DNA from: Coix lacryma-jobi var. lacryma-jobi
Lineage: Eukaryota > Streptophyta > Magnoliopsida > Poales > Poaceae
Direction: 5' to 3'
DNA: 64,000 nt
NCBI GenBank assembly: GCA_009763385.1
Contig: CM019827.1
Coordinates: 113,611,204-113,675,203, forward strand
How positions within the stretch are numbered: position 1 is the first letter of the stretch; the number at the start of each line of letters is the position of its first letter. Positions 34,349-45,971 of the stretch are shown here, piece after piece. A model generated the notes under the pieces. That model had not been told where the DNA came from. It was given only the letters and a program-made list of their open reading frames with translations, and made no database searches. A program made the position numbers and the translations under genes.

Positions 34349-37300
34349 TAGAGCACTCACTTGAATCTATCAATCAATAATATAACCATATCCAATTGAC
34401 TTATCCACATTTTAGTTGAACCTTTAATCATCACATGGAGTTGTATCGTGGTGAAGCTCGGCATAGTTTCCCACTAACCGGGGGAGACGGCGACTCGAAT
34501 CGAATTCCAAACCAGCTGGTGAAAGACCTTTAATACCAGCCCACACTTTTCCTGTCGGGTCCATGCATTGGGCAACCGCTCAATGCTTGTTCGTGGTGGT
34601 AATCGTTGCGGCTCACAGCACGGACCGCCCAACTGGAACCTGGCGATGGCCTCACGCGGCAGATCGCAATTTCCATACTAGAGGGCACGACACGGGTTGA
34701 GACCGGCCCGAACAGCTTCTAACCGGCTTTGGGGTCGATGATTACGGCACCGACATATCCCTAAGTAAAAGGGCGCGTTCAAAAATGAACGAGGGCCAAC
34801 ATCGATACAAACCTACACGATCCAACGGATGGACTGCCCCAAGTTTTCAAACTTGTGCCTTGCCTTCCAGTTGACCGTATTTCACTACAACTCAGGTTCT
34901 TTTCCACGATAGCAAATATAGCCAATCGTGATCCGGTAACTACCCATCAGGGTATTACAGAAACATCCTTAACAACTACTTTTATTAAGCAGACTAAGCA
35001 ATTCTACATTATAAAAGTAACAGGATAACAAGGCGGGTAATAATCAATAATCAAGGAACGGCAATGCAGCAAGTAGGATTCAATCAACTCCTAACCTAAT
35101 GCATCACAATATAAAAGGACTCAAGCAAATTTAATTGTAAATACTGGGAGACTTAGAATGCTCCGGGGCTTGCCTTGGGTGAAGACCGAGGCCTCGTGGG
35201 AGGGGCACTCGGGCAAGTTAGCGTCGCTGGCAGGATCGGCTTGCTGGAGCTCCGGGATCTGCTGCTCGGCGTTTGTCTCTGGCTCCTGGTCGAGCTCCGG
35301 AGGGGTCGATCCTATTGCATGCGACGAATAATAAATATTTAAATGCGGGGTGCGGGGTGCGAGGTGTGATGGTATGAGAAAGAGCATTTATTGGAAACCA
35401 ACAAACCCAACTTGTTGAACCACTTTTGACATTGAGGTAAATACTTATTTAATTCATAAAACAAAATCCATTTATTCACCTTTTTCTTATTTAATAATTC
35501 AAAAGAAACTTAGGTTTGAACTGCAAGTGCACTTTTCTGGACTCAGAAAAATCCACAAAAATTCCAGAAGACAATTAACACTCTCAAAACCCTTCTGAAC
35601 AAATTTCAGCCCAAAATAAAATACAGAACTGCAGATAAAAAAATAACAAATAAACTGCTCAAAAGGTGCTTTTGAACTAGCTCCTTATCCAAAAAGTGTC
35701 AACCAGCAGAGTTCATAATTTTCCTGGCTTCTTTTGCCCATAAACATGCTACTGTAGAAAATTTACTGACAGAGCATAAACATACAAGCCTACACAAAAA
35801 TAACAAATCTATTCCAATTTAAACCATTTGAACTACAACCCTACTGGAAAAAGGTGCTAAACTCATTTTCATATTTTTCTCAGATTCTACTCCACCTTTC
35901 ATATTTATCAAGAAAGTTCCATGAACAGAAACATTATATTATTTCTTACATGAATTTCCAAAGAAAAACACAGAAAAGTACCTTTGTGAAGCAACTTCAG
36001 GGTTCATCACATAACAGACCATGTTTACATTTTTCTTAGCTTGAACATCACAAACAAAGACTACACCCATTTTCCCACATTTTATTTTAACATATAAAAC
36101 ACCTTATCCTTTATTCTAAGAAATCAGCCAAAAAGGACTTTTAATCATAACAGAAACTTTTTCTACATAAATAGTGCATCATATATTTTTCACAGGTGCA
36201 AAATAGGATAATGAACTTACACAAAAATTTTCCAGAAATTATCTCAACCAGAAAACACTTATTTGCATTTATCTCAACAAAAGCATATAAACTAAATTAA
36301 ATAAAAACAGTAAAATAAACTTCTACCAAAAATACTTTCATATTTTTCCATGAGAGATCTATTCATAAACAAGCTAACAAAACTGAAAGCACTCCATTTG
36401 AATTTGTAAAACATGATACACAAAAATAACAAGTATTTACTGGAAAAAGGAAAACATTTAAAGAAAAATCCTTTTGAAAACACCCGGCGCTCGGCTTCGG
36501 TGGACGCGGTCCATGGGCCAAGCAGAGGCTGACGCATGGGGTCCATGGGTCAACGGGACCCACCCGTCAGAGAGAGGAAAACAGGGGAGAGGGTTGACCG
36601 GCGGCTGCTCGCCGGCGGTGAGGTTTCCGGCGGCGAGGCTAGGCTAGATAGACTCGTCTCGACGAGGCGCGTCCGATGGTGGTGTTTGTTTGGCCAGCGC
36701 ATGGCCGTAGCTTGCTGGCGGCGAGCAATGGCGCACGGTGGCGGCGGGGGCACTCGGCTATGCCGTTTCCGGCGGTCGCCGGTGGAATTAGGAGAGGCGA
36801 AAGCTTATACGAACCCTAGGGAAGCTACCAAGGGGGTCGGTTTGGCTCGGATGGCTCCAGAGGAGCTTGGCCACGTGAGAGGTCCGCGGCGGCGCCCATG
36901 GCGTTCGGCCGGGGAGATAGAGGAAGGTAGGAGGCGGTAGCGTTGAGGCCGATCAGTGTTCTCACCTTGCCTTGGCTCGGTGAAGCTCGAGGAGGAAGAA
37001 GGGGCTCGGCGGAGGCTTGGGGGATGAAGAACGGGAACTTGCCCTCCTTCGGCGGCGACGGCGACCGAAAGGGGGAGGTGGTGGTGACGGCGTGGTAGAG
37101 CTCGGCCGGCGCTTCCTTCGCGCGCACCGCGTCTGCGGGGCAAAGGCGGAGCTCGGTGCGGGGTGGATTGGACGGTCGTGCTCGGTCAAGGTCGGAACGG
37201 AGAGGGGAGGTTGCGGTGGTGGTCACGGCGAGAGCGAGCCGAGCGCTTGCTCTGGCTTAGTGGCGAGGGGAGGAGAGTGCGAGCGAGAGTGGGAGAGTGT

Positions 37301-38124
37301 GTGCGGGAGAGTGAGGGAGCGAGGAGAGTGCCCGGGGTCTTGGCCGGGGCCTTGGCTCGGCCGGTGGTGGTGGCGGGGGCCACGGCCGGCGGGCGACGCG
37401 CGCGGCAGCAGGGCTCGGCAGGCGAGGCGAACGGCGACTGGCGAGCGGGGATCGTGGCGTGATTGAGCGAACAAGGATCTCACGGCGATAGGGCGGAGCC
37501 GATGCGCGGCAGAGGCAATCCGCCACGCGGCGATTTGGCCGGCGTACGGCGCGGCCGTCTCAGGCGGCCGGCGCACCGTGCGCGGGCGGGCGCGCGCGTG
37601 GGCGAGCGGCGAGTGCTGGGCTGGCGCGGCGGGTTGGGCCGAAAGTGAGGGCGCCGGGAAAATCTTTTCCTTTTTCTTTTTTGAAATTTTTTTCCAAAGT
37701 TTGACAACTCAAAAATAGTTTCAAAAACTCCAAACCAGGCTTTGACCCAAATATAAAAGTTGCTCAAAATAATTTTCTCTACAACTTTCATATAAAACAC
37801 TTTTCCTGAAAACCATTTTTAAATCCTCCACATGAATAAAGCCAATTTTTGAAGTATAAAACATTTTGCTTGCCTCATTTTTATTTTGACAAACCAATTT
37901 GAACTAAGTCAAAACTCCAACATGAAAAGCACTCTACTCAATGCTCTCTATTTTATAAAACTATTTGCCACAACAGAAAGCCATTTAAATCATCAAGTCC
38001 AATAGAAATCCAAAATCCAACAATTTAAACAAAGGCAAAAAGCACTCTTATGCACATGAAATGATGCAATGCATTGCTTATGCTTCTTTAGTAGCTAATG
38101 AAGTTCCTAATGCAGTGCTTGACA

Positions 38125-39865
38125 CTAGGGTGTCACAACCCTTCCCCCCTTAAAGAAATCTTGTCCCGAGATTTGAGTTACGTACCAATCTTTATAAAAA
38201 GCGGGGTAGTTTACGCGTAAGTACTCCTCTGTTTCCCAAGTCGCATCATTGGGTCCGTGATTGCTCCAAAGAATCTTGTAAGTCTTCACCGTTCGGTTAC
38301 GCGTCTCTTGGGTCTTGGTATCCAAAATCTCCTTGGGCTGCTCGTAGTACTCCAGATCCGATCTGATGGTGACGTCCGGAATCCGAACTTCTTCTTGTTC
38401 TGGAACTCGAATACACTTTTTCAACTGTGATACATGAAACACTGGGAAAACTGTGCTCATCTCTGGGGGTAACTGTACTTCGTATGCCACTTGTCCCTTC
38501 TTTGCTATGATCTGGTAAGGTCCCACATATCGAGGTGCTAGTTTCTTCTTAATTCCAAAACGTTGGACTTTTCTCATGGGTGAGACCTTAAGGTAAACAT
38601 AGTCTCCTACTTGAAATTCCAAGGGTCTCCTTCGGGTGTCAGCATAGCTCTTTTGTCGGGATTGTGCTGCTTTGATGTGTTGTTGTACCTTTTGCACAAT
38701 CTCTTCAGCATCCTTTATGTAATCTGACCCATAGAATCCTCGATCTCCTGATTCTACCCAATTTACTGGGGTTCTGCATCTTCGTCCATATAAAACTTCA
38801 AACAGTGTCATCTTTATACTCTCCTGATAGCTGTTGTTATATGAAAACTCGGCAAGGGGTAACCATTTCTCCCATGACTCTCCTGACGATAGAACACAAG
38901 CTCTTAGGATATCTTCCAGAATCTGATTTACCCTCTCCGTCTGTCCTGCAGTCTGGGGGTGATAGGCGGAACTTCTTACCAATTTAGTTCCTAGTTCCTT
39001 GTGCAACTATTCCAAAAAACGTGCTATGAACTGGGGTCCTCTATCAGAAACAATCCGCTTCGGAATCCCATGTAGCCTCAAGATATTCTGGATATACAAG
39101 TTTGCATACTGATGAGGGCGGTGTGTAGTCTTGACTGGTATAAAGTGAGCCACTTTAGATAACCGATCCACGATAACCCAGATAGAATCATTTCCTTTTT
39201 GAGTAGTGGGAAGACCTGTGATGAAATCCATACTAATTTCTTCCCATTTCCACTCTGGGATTGACAGCGGTTGTAGCAGTCCGGCAGGTCTCAGGTGTAT
39301 AGCTTTTACCCTGCAGCAAGTATCACATCTTGCAACATAAGCTGCAACTTCTTTCCTCATCTTTGACCACCAATACCTGGTTCTCAAATCCTGGTACATC
39401 TTACTGCTTCCGGGGTGAATGGATAACTTTGAATTGTGAGCTTCATTCAGAATTCTTTCTTTCAGCTCTGTGTCCTTAGGAACAACCAACCTCTGGTTAT
39501 ACCACAAGATTCCCTGCTCATCAGTCCTGAAGTTCACAGAACTACTGGTTTCCAACCTCTTCTTAATCTGACAGATCTCTTCATCGGTCTTTTGTACTTT
39601 GATGATGTCACTTTCTAAGGTGCACTGAAGAGTGATATTGTTCAGCATAACAGGGTGCATAAGGTTAAATCCATCTTCCAACAGTGATTGTAGGGAGTTG
39701 CAATGAGTCTTGCGACTTAAGGCATCGGCTACAACGTTTGCTTTTCCGGGGTGGTAATGCACTTCAAGGTTGTAATCCTTAATTAGCTCTAACCATCTTC
39801 TCTGCCTCATATTCAGCTCTGGCTGGGTGAAGATATACTTCAGACTTTTATGATCCTTGTACACA
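38125..39865 (-). pseudogene. Element D pol, 3' part: RNase H end, integrase, chromodomain
   Basis: After solo LTR E the frame resumes at HVYKDHKSLKYIFTQ, the end of RNase H (ADALSRK follows). Integrase shows the zinc-binding region (AHNSKLSIHPGSSKM and CDTCCRVKA, ending near 39310), catalytic MDFITGLP near 39230, SDRGPQF near 39035 and TERVNQ near 38935, then the GPY motif (YVGPYQII). One TAG at 39007-39009 (FLE-stop-LHKELG) interrupts it, explained by CAG to TAG. The C-terminal segment ILWSNHGPNDATWETEEYLR (about 38200-38370) is a typical chromodomain. The frame ends at 38125, past the LTR boundary. Confidence 0.92.
38138..38152 (-). promoter_or_regulatory. Polypurine tract of element D
   Basis: Sense TTAAGGGGGGAAGGGT immediately before the 3' LTR, overlapping the last codons of pol. 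Confidence 0.85.
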
Positions 39866-39911
39866 TGTGTCGGTGGTACGAAAAAGGGGTACCCCCAATC
39901 GACGCAAATAC

Positions 39912-40165
39912 CTCCGTCTCGCCCGAGCCCTCCCAGCGAGGCCTCGGGCGAACGCTCCGTCTCTGTCTCGCCCGAGCCCTCCCAGCAAGGCCTCGGGCGA
40001 ACGCTCCGTCTCCGTCTCGCCTGAGCCCTCCCAGCGAGGCCTCGGGCGAACGCTCCGTCTCCGTCTCGCCCGAGCCCTCCCAGCGAGGCCTCGGGCGAAC
40101 GCTCCGTCTCCGTCTCGCCCGAGCCCTCCCAGCGAGGCCTCGGGCAAGCACGACCACTCCCCGTC
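39912..40165. repeat. 49-bp tandem repeat in solo LTR E
   Basis: About five units of 49 bp. Each holds GCCCGAG followed about 15 bases later by CCTCGGGC, so each can fold as a hairpin. Frames through it give repetitive Arg/Ser/Pro-rich peptides that fuse by chance to D pol and are not real N-termini. Confidence 0.9.
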
Positions 40166-40852
40166 TCGCTCGAGCCCTCCAAACCTCGGGCAAGCGCGCC
40201 TCCACACCTCGAGCCTTAACGCACGGACCTCGAGCTGTACAGTCGGCTGTACCAGCCCATACCACGCATTTAATGCCTTCACCTACTCCGGTCACGTCCA
40301 CTAGTGCACGGCATGTACCACAGTAACCCGGTGTAAAGGTCAAGTCACGTTTTCACCACAAGCATGGGCGAAAGGGCACCAGTGCAGCACTGTTCGGCCA
40401 CGCCGGGCACTGTAACCCCTCGAGGCCGGCTACGCGCCCCTCGAGCCCTGCACTGCAACCCCTCGAGGCCGGCTACGCGCCCCACGAGCCCTGCACCGTA
40501 ACACCTCGAGGCCGGCTCCGCGCCCCTCGAGCCCCCGTGGCGCCACCTCGAAGCCGGCTCCGCGCCCTTCGAGCCCTAACTACTTTCGTGCTATTGAAGG
40601 ACAGGTACCCCAATACCCGAAGGGACCTCACCGCGTACTGTACATGCCAGGATGGGTGCTGTACGGCTCCCGCCTTGTCGCGCCACCACGTCCGCGCCCA
40701 GGATGGAAGCCACGACCCAAGGACGCCTCAACAGCGACGGTCACATCAGCTCCAGTGGCCCCGATAAGACAGGGTTCCTACCCTTCTCCGTATGGGGCAC
40801 CATACGCCCCGATATCAGTAATACCTTTTTGTAACCCTGGCCTCCCCTTGCT

Positions 40853-40860
40853 CTATAAAA
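40853..40860 (+). promoter_or_regulatory. TATA box of solo LTR E
   Basis: CTATAAAAGGGG, with the likely transcription start about 30 bases on in the CATTCAGAAAAAGAGAGAC stretch. Confidence 0.7.
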
Positions 40861-41149
40861 GGGGACGCTAGGGCCCTCATTCAGAAAAAGAGAGACACAC
40901 GCAACACACGAGTCCACGCACATACACGAGTCCGGACTCCGGTCCACGCTCATTGAGCTTGTATTCGCCCCTGTACAAGCACTTAGGTGCAAGTAATACG
41001 AGAACATCCCCCCCCCCCCCCGCTGGACGTAGGGCCTTCTTTGCCCGAACCAGGATAAATCCTTGTGTCACTTGCGTCACCATCCAGGAAGAGAAGCACG
41101 CGATCATATTACACGTTGGTGTGATACCCCCGGGTACGAAACACCGACA

Positions 41150-42873
41150 ACATGACATAGGTTTCCCATAAGATAATGTCTCCAAATCTTGAGGGCATGC
41201 ACGACGGCTGCTAATTCCAAATCATGAGTGGGATAATTCTCTTCGTGCGGTCTCAACTGGCGAGAAGCATAGGCGATAACTCTTCCATTTTGCATGAGTA
41301 CACATCCGAGTCCAATCTTGGATGCGTCACAAAACACATCAAAAGGTTCCTCCAAGTTTGGTTGAGCCAAAACGGGTGCGGATGTCAACAGCGTTCGCAG
41401 AGTGTGAAAAGTTGTTTCACACTCTGGAGTCCATTCGAACTTCTTGTTTTTCTGCGTTAAACGGGTCATAGGCTTGGCTATTCTTGAAAAATCCGGAATA
41501 AACCGACGGTAGTATCCTGCCAAACCCAAAAAGCTGCGAACCTCAAAAACACTCGTGGGTGCTTCCCAATCCATAACCTCTTGTACTTTAGAAGGGTCTA
41601 CAGAGATCCCTTCCTCTGAAAGGATGTGACCAAGGAAAGGTACCTTCTTCAACCAAAACTCACACTTGCTGAACTTAGCATACAACTTATGCTCTCTAAG
41701 CCAGGTCAGAACAACTCGTAGATGCTCAGCATGGTCCCTCTCATTCTCAGAGTATACCAAGATATCATCGATGAACACTACAACAAACTTATCCAACTCT
41801 GGCATGAAGACCGAATTCATCAGGTACATGAAATGTGCCGGTGCATTGGTCAATCCAAAAGACATAACTAAATACTCATAGAGTCCGTATCTGGTAGAGA
41901 AAGCCGTTTTTGGCACATCTTCTCTTCTGATCTTAATCTGATGGTATCCTGACCTCAGGTCAATCTTGGAGAACACTCTTGCTTTTGACAACTGATCAAA
42001 CAAGACATCGATTCGTGGTAAGGGATATTTGTTCTTTATGGTTACTGCATTAAGCGGTCTATAATCCACACACATCCTTAGAGTTTTATCTTTCTTCTTC
42101 ACAAAGATAGCGGGACATCCCCAAGGTGACGAACTAGGACGTATCAAACCGTTATCCAAAAGCTCTTGCAACTGAACTTTGAGCTCTGCTAACTCTTTAG
42201 CGTGCATTCTATACAGTCTCCGAGATATGGGTGCCGTTCCAGGGATTAACTCTATAGCAAACTCCACATCCCTATCTGGCGGTAGTCCAGGCAACTCATC
42301 AGGAAAAACATCTGGGAACTCACACACTATTGGGATCTCAGCTATCTGCTTTGTCGTGACATTGAACAACACTCCGATCTCATGGGGGTTTCGAGGTAAC
42401 CTGAACCGAAAGGTAGACCCACTACGAGGGCTAACCATAGAAACTACTCGCGTTGCGATATCAAGGTTGACCCTCCAGAGTTTCATCCAACCCATACCCA
42501 AGATTACATCCAGACCTAGACCAGGAATTACGATAGGATCCACTATGGCCTTCTTATCCCCAAATGTCATTTCCACTCCTTTAGCCATTTTACGCGCGGA
42601 GAGAACAGCTCCGGCGGAACTTATCTGATATCCCCGGTCTAACTCTATCAACTCAAGATTACTTCTTATAACAAAATTCTCACTTATGAAAGAATGCGAT
42701 GCTCCAAAATCAAACAGCACAACTGCGGGGCATTGATTAACAAGAAACGTACCAGCGGTGACAGGCTCTCCTTCTGGCACTTCTTCCATGGTGGTGTGAT
42801 GCACATGACCTGCGCGAGGTGGGGGCTGAGTGTATTGCTTCTTTGGGCGAGGGCACTGACGTGACAGATGTCC
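41150..42873 (-). pseudogene. Element D pol, 5' part: protease, RT, start of RNase H
   Basis: Same frame as gag. The protease reads VVLFDFGASHSFIS near 42690-42730: the catalytic Asp-Ser/Thr-Gly is Asp-Phe-Gly (TTT where TCT is usual), so the enzyme is probably dead. The RT carries VDYRPLN, the FSKIDLRSGYHQI region, FIDDILVYS near 41755-41775 and the LGH(I)LSEEG region. RNase H begins DVFCDASKIGLGCVLM and runs to YLMGNLCHV, where solo LTR E cuts it. This is the usual Ty3/gypsy RT of chromoviruses. The frame is open from 42804 to the insertion. Confidence 0.93.
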
Positions 42874-43890
42874 AGTCTAACCACAATTATAGCATGGACC
42901 AATCACATACGGGGTCTTAGGACCTCCTGCACTCCCTGCTTTGCTCTTGTTCTGCATCAGGGGAGCTGTGTAGGGCTTCTGAAAACTGGGACGGGGACGG
43001 TTGGTGGTGATCTTCCTCTGTGGGGGACGGTATCTTGCTCCTGTAACAGGCGGGCGATACGGGGTACGTGCTCCGAAAGGGGTCCTCTGTTGAGACGAAC
43101 CTCCTTCGTTCGTACGACGGCGTGTCTCTGTCGCCAGCCGGCTGTCATTGGCCTCTTGATTTAGGCAGTCACTGACGAAATCACTGAAAGTGGTACGGTG
43201 ACTGTTGCCCATCTTGGAAAGCATGGCGGCACTCATGCCACGTTTGAAGCTTGCGATCTTCTTGGCCTCAGTGTCAACAAAGTCTGGGGCGTAGCGAGCT
43301 AGGTTGTTGAAACTGTGGAGGTACTCGGACATAGATCTGGTTCCCTGAGACAACCTCATGAACTCTGCAATCTTCATCTCCATCAAACCACTAGGGATGT
43401 AATGGTTGCGCATAGCGGTAGAGAACTGATCCCAACTGACACGTGCATTTGCAGGCAAGGCTGCATGGTACTGGGCCCACCATAAACCTGCGGGTCCTTC
43501 CAACATGTGGGCGGCGTACTCCGCCTTGAGCTCTTCCGTCAGACGAAGCAGACGAAACTTCTGAGTGATGGAGTTGAGCCACTCATCAGCCTCAAGCGGT
43601 TCGGTGACTTCCTTGAACACAAGAGGGCGAGTGTCCAAGAAGTCATGGTAGGAGCTGTACTGGTTGGGCTCTGGGCCTTGGCGTTGATGATGCTGCTGCG
43701 CAGTGTTGTTAGCGATATTGCGGAGAGTGGCCTCCATGTGCCTCTGCATTTCCTCCATATTCCTTTGGCTGCCCAAGAACTGGCCGAAAAACACTTCCGA
43801 CGTCATCGGCGGCGGTGGGGGAGGTGGCAAGTTCTCCTCCTGTCCTGCCCCCTGCCCACGCTGGCTGCGAGTGTATGCCGACATCTGCAT
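42874..43890 (-). pseudogene. Element D gag, stopped inside the zinc knuckle
   Basis: Open from MQMSAYTRSQRGQ to a TAG at 42874-42876. The retrotransposon gag domain covers roughly residues 60-220 (PLEADEWLNSITQKF ... GTRSMSEYLHSFNNLARYAP), followed by an Arg/Pro-rich linker. The stop falls within the knuckle: CYNCG-stop-TGHLSRQC, read on in the same frame. A CAG or AAG codon is expected there, so the TAG is more likely a mutation than a recoding site. Gag and pol share one frame, as in many chromoviruses. Confidence 0.9.
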
Positions 43891-44205
43891 ATCCCATTAA
43901 TAAGCAATCATTAGGTGATGTTACATCGATCATGAATAAATACTGCGCTGTACATAATTCAAAAATTTAGCACACGACCAAGTATAATTACTCATTTCCA
44001 TACAACATCACAAAACAATCGCTCGAAATTAGACATGCAAACGACGGATTTCCATAAAAGATGCCGGATCAAAGTCCGGACTTTGTCCAAAAGCTTACAT
44101 GCCATCAACCACTTAAACATAAAACTAGCACATGTTTAAGGTGTTACATCACTTAGCGAGCAAGCTCAAGCTATACAAAAGAAAACGATCTCTAACAGCT
44201 AACGC

Positions 44206-45238
44206 TCAGGGGTCTCCAGCGGCGGATGCAGCGTCCTCTGCGTCGACGTCGATCACCGGCTCGTCAGCGTGATCCTCCTCTGGTGGGGCATCGGGACCAA
44301 AGATCTCTCCGTCCTGGAGATCGTGGGCCTCGGCGGCTGGAACCTCGGCAGCTGCTAGGGCGGCGGCCTCCTATGTTGCGTGATGCATCTGATGGACGGC
44401 CTCGTGGAGCTGGTCGATGTAGGCCTGCTGTCCGTGGATCTGCTGTACCAAGAAGTGGGCTCCCTCTCTGAGCTGGTCGAGCGCGGTGCGGGCCTCATCT
44501 CTCTGAAGAGCGGTGGTCAGGTACATCTACTCTGCAACTGTCCTGGCAGTGGACTGCGCTGCTGCTGTGGTGCGGGCGTCGTCACGCTCAAGGGTGACCT
44601 ACTGAATCCTCTCCTGCAGACGAGCAACCTCAGCGTCGAAGTCCTCCTGTAGCTTCCTCTTGCTCTGGTAGGTGGCTGTGAGGGTGAAGGACACGCTCTC
44701 AAGAGTGTGCTCTAAACTCTCACATACACCTAGCAAAGCTCCAGTGGCGCTCATCGCAGGCGTCTCACAGTAGAACCTCTCCTCCGGGCTTCCCGTCAGG
44801 ACTGTCTCCAACGTCTGTCCCCAGCGCAAGGGAAAAGGTGATCCACGTGGAAACACCCCTGCCATCGCACTAGCTAGGTCGGCGGGGAAGCGGGCGATGA
44901 TGTCCTTCAACACAAGATACGCTGCCCTGTTAGCTCCATCCTTGGCGCACGTGCCTCTGGTGATCTCTGTCCACCCTGTCCAGTGAGGCTTGGCAGGCAA
45001 GGCTTTGACCTTGATCTGCACCATTACCAGAGAATCCTGCCCGTAGATCTCCTTCTGCCATGAGTACCTGGGCTCCTGTCCCTCCTCATAGCCTACGGTC
45101 TGCAGAATCCTCCAAAGGATGGTCGGCAACCCGAAGTAGGACAAGAACGTCTTCCGGGTCAGCTTGGTGGCCAAGCGGTGATGCGGAACTCCTCTACCTC
45201 CGGTGGCCTTGGGAGCAGTCAGCTTAGTCCGGGGCCAT
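44206..45238 (-). pseudogene. Pre-gag ORF of element D, possible dsRNA-binding-like N-terminal half
   Basis: Sense frame between the PBS and gag, about 340 codons, ending TGA at 44206-44208. Intact 44599-45174; TAG stops follow near 44596, 44533 and 44392, and a one-base loss seems to separate the ATG at 45236-45238 from the frame. Residues before the first TAG include LWRILQTVGYEEGQEPRYSW, a hydrophobic stretch VMVQIKVKAL and KDGANRAAYLVLKDI. This order and spacing resemble a double-stranded RNA-binding fold (helix, strands, helix with AAxxxL). The second half is Gln/Glu/Leu rich and probably coiled-coil, with an acidic tail. No catalytic motif. Its function is unknown, and the fold call is inference from pattern only. 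Confidence 0.6.
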
Positions 45239-45375
45239 CTGTAGAAACAAAAGGGTTTCGAACTCTCATGAGACGGATATTAAGTTGGCAAAATTTTATA
45301 GAAAAGAGACAACTTTTAATTAAGGGGAGGAAATGTAAATGCATGAATATAAACATGATGCATGATCGTACTTAC
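45239..45375 (-). other. Candidate intron in the leader of element D
   Basis: On the sense strand GTAAGTAC (45375-45368) and CCCTTTTGTTTCTACAG ending at 45239 form a good plant donor and acceptor 137 nt apart. The ATG of the pre-gag ORF follows the acceptor directly. The intervening sequence is T/A-rich. This is prediction only. Confidence 0.45.
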
Positions 45376-45957
45376 GTTCTCACTCACTAATAACGACTCG
45401 TAAGTCCTAACGTTCTAGTCGGTGGCAAGAACGACCTCTCATGCGTTCTCTACACGTTCTACTCGTTCGCATAGTTAGTGTACCTGCAGAAGATTCATTT
45501 CAGCCCAAAGAAATTCCCAATGATAAAACAATTGAGTATTGGCCAATATGCGCAAAATACATAGAAGCCAACACTAAACACCATGCACCAACATAGAAAA
45601 CACCCTTGAAAACATTGATACCCTCGTATGTGTCCGCGTGGAGCTCGCACATACTTGGTATAAGAACTCTCACCTAGACCGACGGTTGGACGGTCATGCT
45701 CTCATATCTCACAAAATCATTTTATGCATGTTTTCGCGATCGACGCATTCTCTTTTCCCCGAGAATGGACCAGCAAATAAAGATCCAGCATGAAGCAAAA
45801 CCCTGAACCCTGTTAGCAGTTAAGCCACCTGAATCCTAGTATAGGGCTTAAGGACGAGACTGAGCACACTTAATAATCGAAAATAGTTTTGGAAATAGTT
45901 TTGAAATACCCATTTAGTTCGAAAATAGCCTTTTACGGGGGTAATCACTTGAACCAT

Positions 45958-45969
45958 GCTCCGATACCA
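45958..45969 (-). promoter_or_regulatory. Primer-binding site of element D (initiator tRNA-Met)
   Basis: Minus strand TGGTATCGGAGC, two bases from the LTR end at 45972. Confidence 0.9.
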
Positions 45970-45971
45970 GT

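Larger units (their letters stand above)
26748..38137 (-). repeat. 3' LTR of element D, split by element C
   Basis: LTR sequence is 26748-27457 plus 34354-38137, collinear with 45972-50471. A GC-rich block at about 36490-37660 (TGGTGG, GCCGGCG and CGAGC rich) lies near its sense 5' end and gives long overlapping frames on both strands that are not genes. The other copy of the block is at 48810-49990. Confidence 0.95.
39868..41149 (+). mobile_element. Solo LTR E inserted in the RNase H region of D
   Basis: 1282 bp starting TGTCGGTGGTACG and ending GAAACACCGACA, with an exact ACATG duplication (39863-39867, 41150-41154). Removing it and one ACATG restores the D frame at NLCHV / YKDHKSLKY without a shift. 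It holds five 49-bp tandem repeats, a second set of CTCGAGGCCGGCT repeats (40420-40560), a TATA box at 40853-40860 and a 14-base C run near 41010. TGTCGGTG / CACCGACA ends are common in grass Ty3/gypsy LTRs. The family is not named here. Confidence 0.93.

Noticed and set aside
36536..37800. Large ORFs on both strands, repeated at 48800-50130
   Set aside because: GC-rich LTR sequence of element D. Both copies are explained by the LTR pair, and no domain is visible.
39875..40343. Repetitive Arg/Ser-rich N-terminus fused to element D integrase, and similar ORFs
   Set aside because: The fusion is a chance read through the 49-bp repeats of solo LTR E into pol. Removing E restores the true frame.
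41010..41024. 14-base C run as a functional signal
   Set aside because: Long homopolymers are prone to slippage and assembly error, and nothing else supports a role.
42874..42876. Programmed readthrough stop in D gag
   Set aside because: It falls inside the zinc knuckle, and the same element has other C-to-T type stops, so a mutation is simpler.
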